Positions 54,580 through 63,865 of a DNA stretch of 64,000 nucleotides are shown one piece after another. Where the stretch lies: positions 496,001 through 560,000 of the forward strand of contig CBDCJZ010000003.1 in NCBI GenBank assembly GCA_965218075.1. Reading direction: 5' to 3'. The notes beneath the pieces were generated by a model. The model made no database searches, was not told the origin of the DNA, and was given only the letters and a program-made list of their open reading frames with translations. This DNA comes from JANQHO01 sp965218075 (lineage in GTDB: Bacteria; Bacteroidota; Bacteroidia; Flavobacteriales; Schleiferiaceae). Each line of letters opens with the position of its first letter. Position 1 is the first letter of the stretch. A program made the position numbers and the translations under genes.

Positions 54580-55335
54580 TTAAAATTTCACGCTTATACC
54601 GCTAGAAAGTTTATACGTCCATTTCGGTATGGCCGGACCACTTACAGGAAATCTATCGTAGTTCACGGAAATGAGAATATTAAACCTCATGGCTTCCCAA
54701 AGCCAAAAAGAGAGCTTAGCTTGAACAGAAAACCTGAAATCTCTCCAATAATCCAATCTTGGCTGGCAATAGGCTATAGCAGAAAAAACAGAAGAGTTAT
54801 TAAATTTAGCTAAAGTACTTAAATAGGTGCTCATCCTAATATCGTCATGAACAATCTCATTCTCTAGTTCATTTTCATATTCATGCATCGCTAAAATTCC
54901 CCAATCAAGCTTGTATTTTCTTTCGGGTAAAAAATCAATCCTGAGACCTGCACCACTTAAAATCCTGTTTTGTATTCGCAAAGGACGGTCTACTTGGTAT
55001 TGAGAAAATACTTCATAAGCAAGATAATCCAATTTTATAAAATTATATCTGAGATGAAAAAACCAGCTTCTTTCAAAATCAGTTTTATCGCTAAAAGCAA
55101 AATTCACATTACTCAAAAAGAGAAACAAATTATGGGAAGTCTTGTATTGCATTGCTAAGTTATTGGAAAACCTGAGTAATTGAACATTTGTTCCAGTTAA
55201 TTGAAATGAAAAATTGTTTTCTCCGATAAAACCAGACGTATCTCTTTTCATTCCGAGAGACTCTATGTTAATAATTTGAGCAAGGGAAAAAAAGGGAATA
55301 AAAAATGATGTTATACAAATAAAAATAAACCTCAT
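54580..55335 (-). CDS. DUF481-like outer-membrane protein
   Basis: 251 residues. A signal peptide (about 1-19, SLAQ) is followed by an all-beta protein: GENNFSFQLTGTNVQLLRFS, MQYKTSHNLFLFLSNVNFAF, SWFFHLRYNFIKLDYLAYEVFSQYQ (split here), RILSGAGLRIDFL, WGILAMHEYENE and a C-terminal strand LSSGISVKF. The alternation and the final aromatic are typical of outer-membrane barrels, and the YEVFSQYQVDRPLRI..R.L.GAGLR block matches DUF481/YdiY-like proteins. Function unknown. It is convergent with gdhA. Confidence 0.8.
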   Translation of the reverse strand: MRFIFICITSFFIPFFSLAQIINIESLGMKRDTSGFIGENNFSFQLTGTNVQLLRFSNNLAMQYKTSHNLFLFLSNVNFAFSDKTDFERSWFFHLRYNFIKLDYLAYEVFSQYQVDRPLRIQNRILSGAGLRIDFLPERKYKLDWGILAMHEYENELENEIVHDDIRMSTYLSTLAKFNNSSVFSAIAYCQPRLDYWRDFRFSVQAKLSFWLWEAMRFNILISVNYDRFPVSGPAIPKWTYKLSSGISVKF

Positions 55336-55742
55336 TCAAAACGATCAACCCATTTATTTTGATTTCAAAATTAACTTTTGACTCTTTATCTGTTTAGTTC
55401 CAAAATAGGATTTATCTACCTCCATTCTCTCTGATAGGATTCTCAAAAAGGACTTAGATCAAAAATTCTCTTTTGTACTAGCTTTAAAATTTGATTATTT
55501 GATTAACGAAATTTTGATTTACAGGGGCTAAATTTGCTATTTATACTAGCCTATTAAATCTTCATAAAAAAGACGTCGAATTCGTCTAAACTCACGTTCT
55601 AAAAAGTGCATCAGTTTATTAAATTATGTATCTATTTTTCATTCGATCACAACTAGTTTATTTACTAAGAGTGGTAAAGTGTAATGACAGCTACTTAATC
55701 TAACATTAAGGGGTAGATTAATTGTGTTTTAATAAAGAGTAA
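55336..55742. other. 400-bp intergenic stretch, nothing recognised
   Basis: Divergent upstream region for the DUF481 and universal stress genes. AACTAGTTTA near 55650 resembles the core of the 48-bp repeat family. No clear promoter box of the TAnnTTTG type was found. Confidence 0.4.
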
Positions 55743-56615
55743 ATGTCAACTGTTAAGCCTTTTGGTACTATAGCTGCTGCTATTGCCTTTTCACCTAACA
55801 TGGAAGCCAATATTTATGAATCCGTCCGAATTAAGGAAATGTTGGGTGACCGCCTCATTTTGATTCACATTAGTGATAGGGAAGAAGAAGGAGAAAGATG
55901 TTTTCAACAGATTTTACTAAAAACGGGTTGCAACGTAAAAGGTGTCACTATTGTCTGTGAAACCGGAGATACGGTAAGTGCTATTCTTAAAGTAACGGAA
56001 GAATATAGGGTTGATTTGCTGATTGCAGGAGCCTTGCCAAGAGAGGGGATTTTAAAATATTATATGGGAAGCATAGCTCGCAAGCTGGCAAGAAAATCCA
56101 ATTGCTCTATATTGTTGATGATTCGCCCCGATAAATTAGAAAATACCTGTAGCAAGATAGTAGTTAATGGGGTAAATCATCCTAAAACTCCTTATACCGT
56201 TAAAACTGCAGTACAGGTAGCTAAAAATTTGGGTTCGTCTGAATTGATAATAGTAGAAGAGTTAGATCCTTCTGCGAGTGGTGAAAACTACGATGGCGAT
56301 GAACAACTCGAAAAAATGATTAAAATGCAGTGGAAATTACGAAAAAAGGGAATAGAAAGAATCCAAAAAATTATAGATTCTTTGCCACCAGACATAAAAA
56401 CTTTATCGATAAGTAAAAATGTAATATTCGGTAAAAAGGGTTATACCATTGGGCACTTTACCCAGGCTGCCTGTGCGGACTTATTAGTTATGAATTCAGC
56501 TGATACTAAATTGGGTTTTTTAGATAGAATTTTTCCACATGATCTGGAATATATTTTATGGGAGTTGCCCAGTGATATACTGATTGTTCACAGCACAGAA
56601 AAACTTATTCCTTGA
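55743..56615 (+). CDS. Universal stress protein, two-domain
   Basis: 290 residues with two UspA-like domains (about 8-140 and 142-287): GTIAAAIAFSPNMEANIYES, DLLIAGALPREGILKYYMGSIARKLARKSNCSILLMI (split here) in the first, and IVVNGVNHPKTPYTVKTAVQV, ADLLVMNSAD, HDLEYILWELPSDILIVH in the second. In domain 1 GALPREG-x6-GSIARKLARKSNCSIL resembles the ATP loop G-x2-G-x9-G(S/T). Its TGA stop overlaps the TTG start of the SulP transporter gene, so the two are translationally coupled. The role may be regulation of the transporter, but this is inferred only from context. Confidence 0.88.
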   Translation: MSTVKPFGTIAAAIAFSPNMEANIYESVRIKEMLGDRLILIHISDREEEGERCFQQILLKTGCNVKGVTIVCETGDTVSAILKVTEEYRVDLLIAGALPREGILKYYMGSIARKLARKSNCSILLMIRPDKLENTCSKIVVNGVNHPKTPYTVKTAVQVAKNLGSSELIIVEELDPSASGENYDGDEQLEKMIKMQWKLRKKGIERIQKIIDSLPPDIKTLSISKNVIFGKKGYTIGHFTQAACADLLVMNSADTKLGFLDRIFPHDLEYILWELPSDILIVHSTEKLIP

Positions 56616-58801
56616 AAAGACTTTCATTTAAAAACGCTGGGAGTAACTTATTTTCTGGCTTTGCTGTTTCTATGGTAGCCTTACCCCTTTCTCTTGGGTT
56701 GGCTCTTGCTTCAGGGGTCCCACCAGTAGCAGGTTTGGTTTCAGCTGTTGTAGGTGGATTGTTGGTAGCTATTTTGGGAAGTTCTCATGTCACGATTACT
56801 GGTCCAGGCAATGGCTTGGTGGTAGTTATGCTGGGGGCAGTAACTGTTTTAGGAGTAGGTGACCCTTTAGCTGGTTATGCTTATGCTTTAGCAGCTATTA
56901 TATGTTCAGGGCTCACTATGCTGCTTTTGGGGATTTTTCGTTTTGGGACTTTGAGCGATTTTTTTCCCTTTGCTGCAATACAAGGATTGTTGGCCGCTAT
57001 CGGGCTTATTATTATGTCCAAGCAATTACATGTAATATTGGGAGTGATAGAGCCCAATGCTGACTCCATCATTAAGCTTTTTACCACACTTCCGTCATCA
57101 ATAGCCCAGGTTATCTATGGTAGAATTCCCTGGTTAATAGCAGCTATAGGTTTAAGCAGCCTAATCATTATGTTTGTCTTTTCATCGAGCAGAAATAAAT
57201 ATATAAGGCTCATCCCTCCTCCCATGTGGGCGGTGTTATGGTCTATTGGGATTAATTATTTCTCTATTTACAGTGATGTGTTTGAATCTTTAAATAGCTA
57301 TTTTCTGATTAGCATACCGGATCGAATAATGAGTGAGTTGTATTTCCCCAATTTCTCCAAAATTGCCGAGGGGGATTTTTGGTCGACCGTATTAGCATTG
57401 ACCTTTATTGCTAGCCTTGAGTCCTTATTAAGTATTAAGGCAGTAGATAAGTTGGATCCTCAAAAAAGACGTTCCAGTGTCAATAAAGATTTAAGGGCAT
57501 TAGGCATTGCAACTATTGTTTCGGGGTTTTTGGGAGGTCTCAATGTAGTGAGCGTAGTTGCCCGCAGTTCAGTGAATGTGAATAATGGAGCTACCAACAG
57601 GCTGTCCAATATGTTTCACAGTTTGTTTTTACTGTCATTTGTGCTGGTTTTTACCAAATTTCTGCAAAAAATACCTTTGCCAGCATTGGCAGCAATTTTG
57701 GTATATACTGGCTACAAACTAGCTTCTCCCACGGTATTCAAGAGTGTAGCCAGGGTTGGCTGGCAACAATTGCTCATCTTTATAATTACCATAGTAACTA
57801 CCCTACTTACCAGTCTCATAACTGGTATGGCAACGGGCATATTGATAACTTTTCTGTTTCAAATAAAAATTCTAAAAAGAATGGATATATTGGTTAGAAA
57901 TATTTTCAAGCCCAATACATTGCTATATCCCGAGAATGATTTCCAATATCACCTCAGTGTAAAAGCATTCAGTAACTTTTTAAATTATTTAGAGTTGAGA
58001 AAGAAACTAGATTCTATTCCTCCTTCTTGTAAAGTAATAGTAGATTTTAGCCTTTCTGAATTTGTAGACTATTCAGTAATGGAGCATCTGCAAAATTATT
58101 TTTATTATTTTAGAAGTAAAGGTGGAGACCTAGAAATTATAGGTTTAGATAATTTAGAAACCGGAACCAATCATCCTCTGGCTCCAAGAGTTAAAAGTAA
58201 GGATGATAATAGAAAAAACCGATTAAGGCTTACTCATAGGCAGAAAAGCTTGCGACTATTCAGTAAAAAACTCGGCTGGGAATTTATACCCGACCGCTTC
58301 TACGATTTGAATGAATTTTCCGGATTCAAATACTTCTCTACCCGTATTATTGATTCAGGGCACAACAAAGTTATGGGCAAGGTGGACAATATAAATGTTC
58401 ATATGGCTGATGTTAATTATCACGAAGGAGAACTGGTTGCCAAAAATAATTTGAACAGTACTATGATAGTGTTAAATCTCCCCAATAAGGTTCCTGAATT
58501 TACACTGGATAAGGAAAACCTTTTAGATAGGGTAACATACGTGGCTGCTTTTAAGGATATTAATTTTTCTACGCATATAGACTTCTCTCACAGGTTTAAG
58601 CTAAAGGGAGATGATGAAAAGCAAATAAGAAATTTTTTCAATGACCGTTTGATAACTTTTTTTGAAGAAAATAAATCTTTTCACATGGAATCTAATGGTT
58701 TGAGCTTACTCATATTCGATCGAGAACGCTTAAATACCATAAGTGAAATAAAGCAATTGGTTAGCTTTGCTAATAGATTAGCCGGTTTGCTAAACCGATA
58801 A
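56612..58801 (+). CDS. SulP-family anion transporter with STAS and extra C-terminal domain
   Basis: 729 residues, starting at TTG 56612 (overlapping the preceding stop as TTGA). About 1-430: SulP/SLC26 membrane domain with VSMVALPLSLGLALASGVPP, VVGGLLVAILGSSHVTITGPG and IASLESLLSIKAVDKLDP, RRSSVNKDLRALGIA and GGLNVVSVVARSSVNVNNGA (all SulP marks). About 445-530: STAS-like, with KVIVDFSLSEFVDYSVMEHL. Residues 530-729 form a further domain ending FFEENKSFHMESNGLSLLIFD, not part of normal SulP proteins. Likely substrate bicarbonate or sulfate. miaE follows at 14 bases. Confidence 0.9.
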   Translation: MKRLSFKNAGSNLFSGFAVSMVALPLSLGLALASGVPPVAGLVSAVVGGLLVAILGSSHVTITGPGNGLVVVMLGAVTVLGVGDPLAGYAYALAAIICSGLTMLLLGIFRFGTLSDFFPFAAIQGLLAAIGLIIMSKQLHVILGVIEPNADSIIKLFTTLPSSIAQVIYGRIPWLIAAIGLSSLIIMFVFSSSRNKYIRLIPPPMWAVLWSIGINYFSIYSDVFESLNSYFLISIPDRIMSELYFPNFSKIAEGDFWSTVLALTFIASLESLLSIKAVDKLDPQKRRSSVNKDLRALGIATIVSGFLGGLNVVSVVARSSVNVNNGATNRLSNMFHSLFLLSFVLVFTKFLQKIPLPALAAILVYTGYKLASPTVFKSVARVGWQQLLIFIITIVTTLLTSLITGMATGILITFLFQIKILKRMDILVRNIFKPNTLLYPENDFQYHLSVKAFSNFLNYLELRKKLDSIPPSCKVIVDFSLSEFVDYSVMEHLQNYFYYFRSKGGDLEIIGLDNLETGTNHPLAPRVKSKDDNRKNRLRLTHRQKSLRLFSKKLGWEFIPDRFYDLNEFSGFKYFSTRIIDSGHNKVMGKVDNINVHMADVNYHEGELVAKNNLNSTMIVLNLPNKVPEFTLDKENLLDRVTYVAAFKDINFSTHIDFSHRFKLKGDDEKQIRNFFNDRLITFFEENKSFHMESNGLSLLIFDRERLNTISEIKQLVSFANRLAGLLNR

Positions 58802-58815
58802 CTATAAATTTCAGA

Positions 58816-59397
58816 ATGCTCAAACTTAAGTTACCTACAAACCCTAGCTGGGTAAGCTTAGCTCAGGGTAATATTGAAGAAATTCTCACTGACCATGCTT
58901 TTTGCGAGCAAAAAGCCGCTTCCACAGCAATTTCGCTCATTGTTACTTACCCTGAATATCCCAAGTTGGTTACTAAAATGATTGCTTTAGCCCGCGAAGA
59001 GATGAGCCATTTTGAAATGGTATACAAAAAGATACTGGAAAGAGGGTACGTGCTTGGCAGGGAGCGAAAAGATGAATATGTGTTACGTATTAATCAGTTT
59101 TTTCAAAAACGAGTAAATAGGGATGAACGTTTGATCAATCGGCTTTTAATAGCAGCTTTAATAGAAGCCCGTAGTTGTGAGAGGTTCAAAGTTTTATCAG
59201 AAAATATTTCGGACAAGGAACTTTCCGTTTTTTATCGAACCCTAATGACAAGTGAAGCTCATCATTACAGCATGTTTTTAAGGCTGGCACGTGAGTATGG
59301 AAAAAGAGAAGAAGTCGATGCTAGGTGGAAAGCTTTATTAGAGTTTGAGGGTAGAGTAATTGCTGATTTTGGTAAGAAAGAACACATTCATGGATAA
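58816..59397 (+). CDS. miaE: tRNA-(ms2io6A37) hydroxylase MiaE-like
   Basis: 193 residues, ferritin-like di-iron fold. The iron ligands are Glu31 in HAFCEQKAASTA, the EEMSH pair (Glu62, His65), and later EARSCERF and EAHHYSMF. Such enzymes hydroxylate the 2-methylthio-isopentenyl group of A37 in tRNA with O2. The N-terminal NPSWVSLAQGNIEEIL is typical of the MiaE family. It is 14 bases downstream of the SulP gene, in the same direction, and may belong to the same transcript; no functional tie is obvious. Confidence 0.9.
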   Translation: MLKLKLPTNPSWVSLAQGNIEEILTDHAFCEQKAASTAISLIVTYPEYPKLVTKMIALAREEMSHFEMVYKKILERGYVLGRERKDEYVLRINQFFQKRVNRDERLINRLLIAALIEARSCERFKVLSENISDKELSVFYRTLMTSEAHHYSMFLRLAREYGKREEVDARWKALLEFEGRVIADFGKKEHIHG

Positions 59398-59591
59398 TTT
59401 AGTAAACACTTTAAAGAAATCATAGGCTCTCGTGACGAGCTTACTTTTATAAATGGCTGAAGGAAAAAATAAGATAAAAATTCATTCGATCAATTACTCA
59501 ATAATTTCAAGGTAGAATGCTTTCAAAGATGGAATTAATCCTGGAAATCTATGACCAAAATTGATAAAATCTTCATTTTTACAACTCAATT

Positions 59592-60674
59592 ATGAAAAGC
59601 ATAGTATTAACAGATACCCATATTAAATTAAAAGCTAAAATGATTCCTTTTGCAGGCTTTAATATGCCCTTACAGTATGAGGGATTGAATGTTGAGCACC
59701 AAAACGTTAGGGAAAAATTAGGGGTATTTGACTTAAGTCATATGGGGGAGTTTTTTGTTACCGGTAATCTGGCTTTGGATTTCTTACAAAAAATTACTTC
59801 CAATGATGTTTCCAAATTAACTGATGGTAAAGTGCAGTATAGCTGTTTGCCTAATGATAAAGGAGGAATTGTAGATGATCTTTTGATATACCGTTTCAAT
59901 GAGAAGGAGTACATGCTGGTGGTAAATGCTTCCAATATTGAAAAAGACTGGAACTGGTTGAAGACTAACAATAATGAAGGAGTCGTTTTAACCAACCACT
60001 CGGATAATATCTCGTTATTAGCCATTCAGGGTCCAAAATCTGCTGAAGCATTACAGGGTTTAACGAACATCAATCTTAAAGAATTAACCTACTATACTTT
60101 TCAAAAAGCTGAGTTTGCCGGTATATCTAACGCTATAGTTTCTGCAACAGGTTATACTGGTGCAGGGGGCTTTGAAATATATGTGGAAAATCAATATGCA
60201 AAAAAATTATGGCAGAAAGTATTCACGATAGGGAAGCCATTTGGAGTTAAACCTGTCGGGCTAAGCGCTCGCGATACCTTAAGGTTGGAAATGGGCCTTT
60301 GCCTTTATGGTAATGATATTGATGATGGTACTTCTCCTATTGAAGCAGGTTTGGGCTGGATTACAAAGTTCACTAAAGATTTTATTAGTAGTGAAACTCT
60401 AAAGAAACAAAAAGAAAAAGGCGTAAGTCGCAAGTTGGTCGGTTTTGAAATGATTGATCGAAGAATTCCCCGGTATGATTACCAGATTAGAAATGAAAAG
60501 GGAGAAGTAATTGGGAAAGTTACTTCTGGTACACAATCTCCCTCTTTGGGTAAAGCTATTGGAATGGGTTACGTAAAAACTGATTATAAAAATCCAGGTA
60601 CTAAAATTTTTATTGAAATGAGAAATAAAACCATGCCAGCAGAAGTAATGAAATTGCCTTTCTATAAGAAATAA
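59592..60674 (+). CDS. gcvT: Aminomethyltransferase (glycine cleavage T protein)
   Basis: 360 residues, full length. It transfers the methylene group from the lipoyl-bound aminomethyl arm of GcvH to tetrahydrofolate. N-terminal KMIPFAGFNMPLQYEG, then FDLSHMGEFFVTG, QYSCLPNDKGGIVDDLLIYR (folate region, with catalytic Asp), SATGYTGAGGFEIYVEN, ARDTLRLEMGLCLYGND, and GKVTSGTQSPSLGKAIGMGYV complete the family pattern. No glycine riboswitch is visible upstream. Ends 50 bases before the convergent GAPDH gene. Confidence 0.95.
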   Translation: MKSIVLTDTHIKLKAKMIPFAGFNMPLQYEGLNVEHQNVREKLGVFDLSHMGEFFVTGNLALDFLQKITSNDVSKLTDGKVQYSCLPNDKGGIVDDLLIYRFNEKEYMLVVNASNIEKDWNWLKTNNNEGVVLTNHSDNISLLAIQGPKSAEALQGLTNINLKELTYYTFQKAEFAGISNAIVSATGYTGAGGFEIYVENQYAKKLWQKVFTIGKPFGVKPVGLSARDTLRLEMGLCLYGNDIDDGTSPIEAGLGWITKFTKDFISSETLKKQKEKGVSRKLVGFEMIDRRIPRYDYQIRNEKGEVIGKVTSGTQSPSLGKAIGMGYVKTDYKNPGTKIFIEMRNKTMPAEVMKLPFYKK

Positions 60675-60724
60675 AACAAGCCCTGTCAAAATGGGAATTT
60701 TATTTTCAGATATTTGGGAGTAGT

Positions 60725-62179
60725 TCAGTAATATTTCTTTCTTCTTACTTCAGCTATATATTTGCTCAAACGAATTACTTGACGAGTATAACCATACTCA
60801 TTGTCATACCAAATATAAAGTACCATACTCTTTCCATCAGGAGCAACAATAGTAGCTTGGCTATCAAATACTGAAGAATAAGGGTTCCCTATAATATCAC
60901 TGGAAACCAATTCGTTGCTAAAGGAGTATTTGATCTGCTCAACCATATCACCGGTAAGGGCTGTTTTACGGATAATATCATTTAGCTCTTCACGACTGGT
61001 TTTCTCATTTATTTCAAGACTCAAGATAGCTAGTGAACCATTCGGAACCGGAACCCTGATGGCATTGGAGGTGAGTTTGCCTTCCAATTTAGGAAGAACT
61101 TTTGCTATGGCACTAGAAGCACCAGTTTCAGTAATAATTATGTTAAGGGCGGCCGCACGACCTCGACGGTGCTTCTTATGCGTATTATCTACCAAGTTCT
61201 GGTCATTGGTATAAGCGTGTATTGTTTCAATATGCCCGCGCGCCACATCGAAATTGTTGCTTATAACTTTTAATATAGGAGCAACGGCATTAGTAGTACA
61301 GGAAGCAGCAGAATAAATGTTGTTATCCTTAGGGCTGTAGTGAGCTTGATTAACTCCATGTACAATATTGGGTATACCTTTACCGGGAGCCGTCAATAAC
61401 ACCATTGCGGCACCTTTAGCCTGTAAATGACGACTTAAGGAGACTCTGTCATGGAAAGCTCCTGTGTTATCAATTATCAAAACATCTTTAAAACCATAGG
61501 AAGTATAATCAATATCCTCAGGCCTATTGGCAGATATCATGTGGATGATACGTTCGTTGACTACCAGGGCCGCATTATCTATATCTATTTCCACTGTTCC
61601 AACAAAAGAGCCATGGATAGAATCCTCCCTTAAAAGAGCAGCTCTCTTTTCGAAATTGTCCAAGCTTTCTCCACGCGTAACAATAGCCCTTAAACGCAAT
61701 TGTTCGCCCATACCTTCTTGTGCTATCAGTTCGCGCGCTACCAAACGACCAATGCGTCCAAATCCATAAAGTACCACATCTTTAGGAGCAGTATGTTGTG
61801 TATTTTCAGGGCCAATAAAGTTTTTTAGTTTATTTTCCAAAAAGGCTTTTTGGTTGCTGTAATTATTTTTTTCTCGTAACCATTCGCTAGCTAGGCGACC
61901 GATGTCCATGCGGGCAGGAGCTAGCTCAAGTTGAACTAATCCAGTGGTGAGTGACAGTGTATCTTCAATAGTAATATTCTGACCTACGAATTTGCGGGCA
62001 TATTCATGAAGGTTTAGGATTTTACTTGTTCTCTGATCAATGAGTTGATTGCGGAACAAAACTGTTTCGATACCTTTATTAAAGTATAGTTCAGTTATCT
62101 TTTTAATGAATTCGGCAGCGGCTTTTTCTTTGGTAATTCGCTCTCTTATCCATATTTCGTAATTTTTTACTTCGGCCAT
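60725..62179 (-). CDS. Glyceraldehyde-3-phosphate dehydrogenase, long form
   Basis: 484 residues, about 140 longer than a standard GapA. The NAD-binding loop YGFGRIGR is at 138-145; catalytic Cys294 is in SAASCTTNAVAP; EKTSREELND, and WYDNEYGYTRQVIRLS near the end match the family. The N-terminal 130 residues are helical (IRERITKEKAAAEFIKKITE, AGxM-free) and belong to the long GAPDH type seen in Bacteroidetes, here with LTTGLVQLELAPARMDIGRLASEWL (split here). A promoter-like TATCTTTG lies upstream. The direction (glycolytic or gluconeogenic) is not decided by sequence. Confidence 0.93.
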   Translation of the reverse strand: MAEVKNYEIWIRERITKEKAAAEFIKKITELYFNKGIETVLFRNQLIDQRTSKILNLHEYARKFVGQNITIEDTLSLTTGLVQLELAPARMDIGRLASEWLREKNNYSNQKAFLENKLKNFIGPENTQHTAPKDVVLYGFGRIGRLVARELIAQEGMGEQLRLRAIVTRGESLDNFEKRAALLREDSIHGSFVGTVEIDIDNAALVVNERIIHMISANRPEDIDYTSYGFKDVLIIDNTGAFHDRVSLSRHLQAKGAAMVLLTAPGKGIPNIVHGVNQAHYSPKDNNIYSAASCTTNAVAPILKVISNNFDVARGHIETIHAYTNDQNLVDNTHKKHRRGRAAALNIIITETGASSAIAKVLPKLEGKLTSNAIRVPVPNGSLAILSLEINEKTSREELNDIIRKTALTGDMVEQIKYSFSNELVSSDIIGNPYSSVFDSQATIVAPDGKSMVLYIWYDNEYGYTRQVIRLSKYIAEVRRKKYY

Positions 62180-62242
62180 TTTTTGGGTTGTAATTATAGT
62201 TTTTGAGAGCGCAAAATCGGCTTATCATGATAGATCGTCCCA

Positions 62243-62250
62243 CAAAGATA
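62243..62250 (-). promoter_or_regulatory. -7-like box for the GAPDH gene
   Basis: TATCTTTG on the minus strand fits TAnnTTTG exactly, 63 bases before the ATG at 62179. A clear TTG at 19-21 bases upstream is lacking; the region there overlaps the terminator of the HtrA gene. Confidence 0.5.
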
Positions 62251-62257
62251 GCTATTC

Positions 62258-62286
62258 AAAAAGTAAAGGCCTCTTTTAGAGGCTTT
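62258..62286 (-). terminator. Hairpin terminator of the HtrA gene
   Basis: Inverted repeat GCCTCT / AGAGGC (62269-62274 and 62278-62283) extended by three A/T pairs with one bulged base, followed on the minus strand by CTTTACTTTTTG. It lies 23 bases after the HtrA stop and just before the GAPDH promoter box. Confidence 0.6.
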
Positions 62287-62308
62287 TACATGTAATATAT
62301 TTAAAATA

Positions 62309-63754
62309 TTAATATCCAAAAGCAAAATACTTAACTTGCCCATTAGGTAGGTAACCTTGTATGACCACCGGACCATCTTTTTGCAGATCTTTTACAGAAT
62401 TGTTGATATCATCAATATCGTGGATTTCCTCTCGGTTGATATAAATGACAATAAAACCTTCTGGTATTCTTTGATCAGCTAGAATGCCATTTTTAACCTC
62501 GATGATTTTTACTCCGAAGCGTATTCCATAACGTACTTTTTCGATTTTATCAATCGGACGGAAAGTACCCCCCAGAAGGGTAACAAATTTGATTTCATCA
62601 AGTTTGATCACTTTGGTGCTACCGTTAACGTTACGGAGGGTTACATCAATCTCTCTTACTTTGCTGTTTCTTTTTAATTTCACAGTAACCTGGTCTCCAG
62701 GCCTTTTTCTACCAATAAGTTCCTGTAGCTCACTGCTTTTAGTCACTTTTTTATCATCAATAGCTATAATAATGTCTCCTGTTTCGATACCTGCATCCTT
62801 AGCAGCTCCATTTTCGGTTAAATTACTAACATATACGCCATTACTTTCTTTTATGCCTAGTTCTTCAATGAGGCGGGGGGTAAGGTCGGATATATTAATT
62901 CCTATGAAGGCGCGTTGAACTATGCCGAATTCCAAGAGATCTTCGACTACTTTTTTAACAATGTTAGAAGGAATAGCAAAAGAATATCCTTCAAAAGATC
63001 CGGTACGAGTGGATATGGCGCTATTGATGCCAATTAACTCTCCACGAGTGTTTACCAAGGCTCCACCTGAGTTCCCCGGATTGACTGCAGCATCTGTCTG
63101 TATGAAAGACTCGATAGCTGCCTTGTTGTTTATAATACCTATATTTCTGCTTTTAGCACTTACAATGCCGGCTGTTACAGTAGAAGTTAGATTAAAGGGA
63201 TTACCAGCAGCTAATACCCATTCGCCAAGCTTTACATCATCAGAATTACTAAAAGTTAAAAAAGGAAGATCCTCGTCCGTATCAATTTTGATAAGAGCAA
63301 TATCGGTCGTAGGATCTGTGCCAACCAATGTAGCTTCATATTCTTTCTGACCATTTAGGGTAATCTGAATAGTTTTAGCACTCTCAATTACATGGTTATT
63401 CGTAACAATGTAACCATCCTTGGAAATAATCACTCCAGAACCTGAACCCATTTGGATACGAGGTTGACTTTTGTAAGGGTTACCAAAGAAGAATTCCAAC
63501 GGACTTCGAACCTCATACCTTTCCATTTTAACTGCTGTTTTTACATGTACTACACTATTGACAGTTTTCTTAGCTGCTAGGGTAAAATTTTTTGGCTCGT
63601 CAGATGGATTAAAACTGGCACGTATAAACGGCTGAAATGGAGCGGCTTCAATGATGGTTTCTACCCTTGGTTCTTCAAAGAAAATTTTATATGCTCCCAA
63701 AGTAAGAACTCCTCCTAAAACTGATACTAAGAAGATTTTTGCAATATTTTTCAT
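62309..63754 (-). CDS. DegP/HtrA-family periplasmic serine protease
   Basis: 481 residues. An N-terminal signal anchor (about 1-22) is followed by a trypsin-like domain with His121 (TNNHVIES), Asp151 (DPTTDIALIKID) and Ser229 (NPGNSGGAL). Two PDZ-type domains follow: about 275-370 (AFIGINISDLTPRLIEELGI and GAAKDAGIETGDIIIAIDDK) and about 385-475. Such proteases degrade or refold misfolded envelope proteins. The second PDZ has VVIQGYLPNGQVKYFAF at the end. A hairpin terminator lies directly downstream. Confidence 0.93.
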   Translation of the reverse strand: MKNIAKIFLVSVLGGVLTLGAYKIFFEEPRVETIIEAAPFQPFIRASFNPSDEPKNFTLAAKKTVNSVVHVKTAVKMERYEVRSPLEFFFGNPYKSQPRIQMGSGSGVIISKDGYIVTNNHVIESAKTIQITLNGQKEYEATLVGTDPTTDIALIKIDTDEDLPFLTFSNSDDVKLGEWVLAAGNPFNLTSTVTAGIVSAKSRNIGIINNKAAIESFIQTDAAVNPGNSGGALVNTRGELIGINSAISTRTGSFEGYSFAIPSNIVKKVVEDLLEFGIVQRAFIGINISDLTPRLIEELGIKESNGVYVSNLTENGAAKDAGIETGDIIIAIDDKKVTKSSELQELIGRKRPGDQVTVKLKRNSKVREIDVTLRNVNGSTKVIKLDEIKFVTLLGGTFRPIDKIEKVRYGIRFGVKIIEVKNGILADQRIPEGFIVIYINREEIHDIDDINNSVKDLQKDGPVVIQGYLPNGQVKYFAFGY

Positions 63755-63865
63755 TGTTTTATAAAGATTTTATTTTGCATTAAAAAATGTTTACCAATAA
63801 TTGTTCCAAATCCAAATCTAATATTGTCAAACTGACACTAACGCAATTTTAACCCTTAGGACTCA

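Noticed and set aside
59400..59480. Hairpin GCTC / GAGC after miaE as a terminator.
   Set aside because: The stem is only four base pairs and no proper T run follows.
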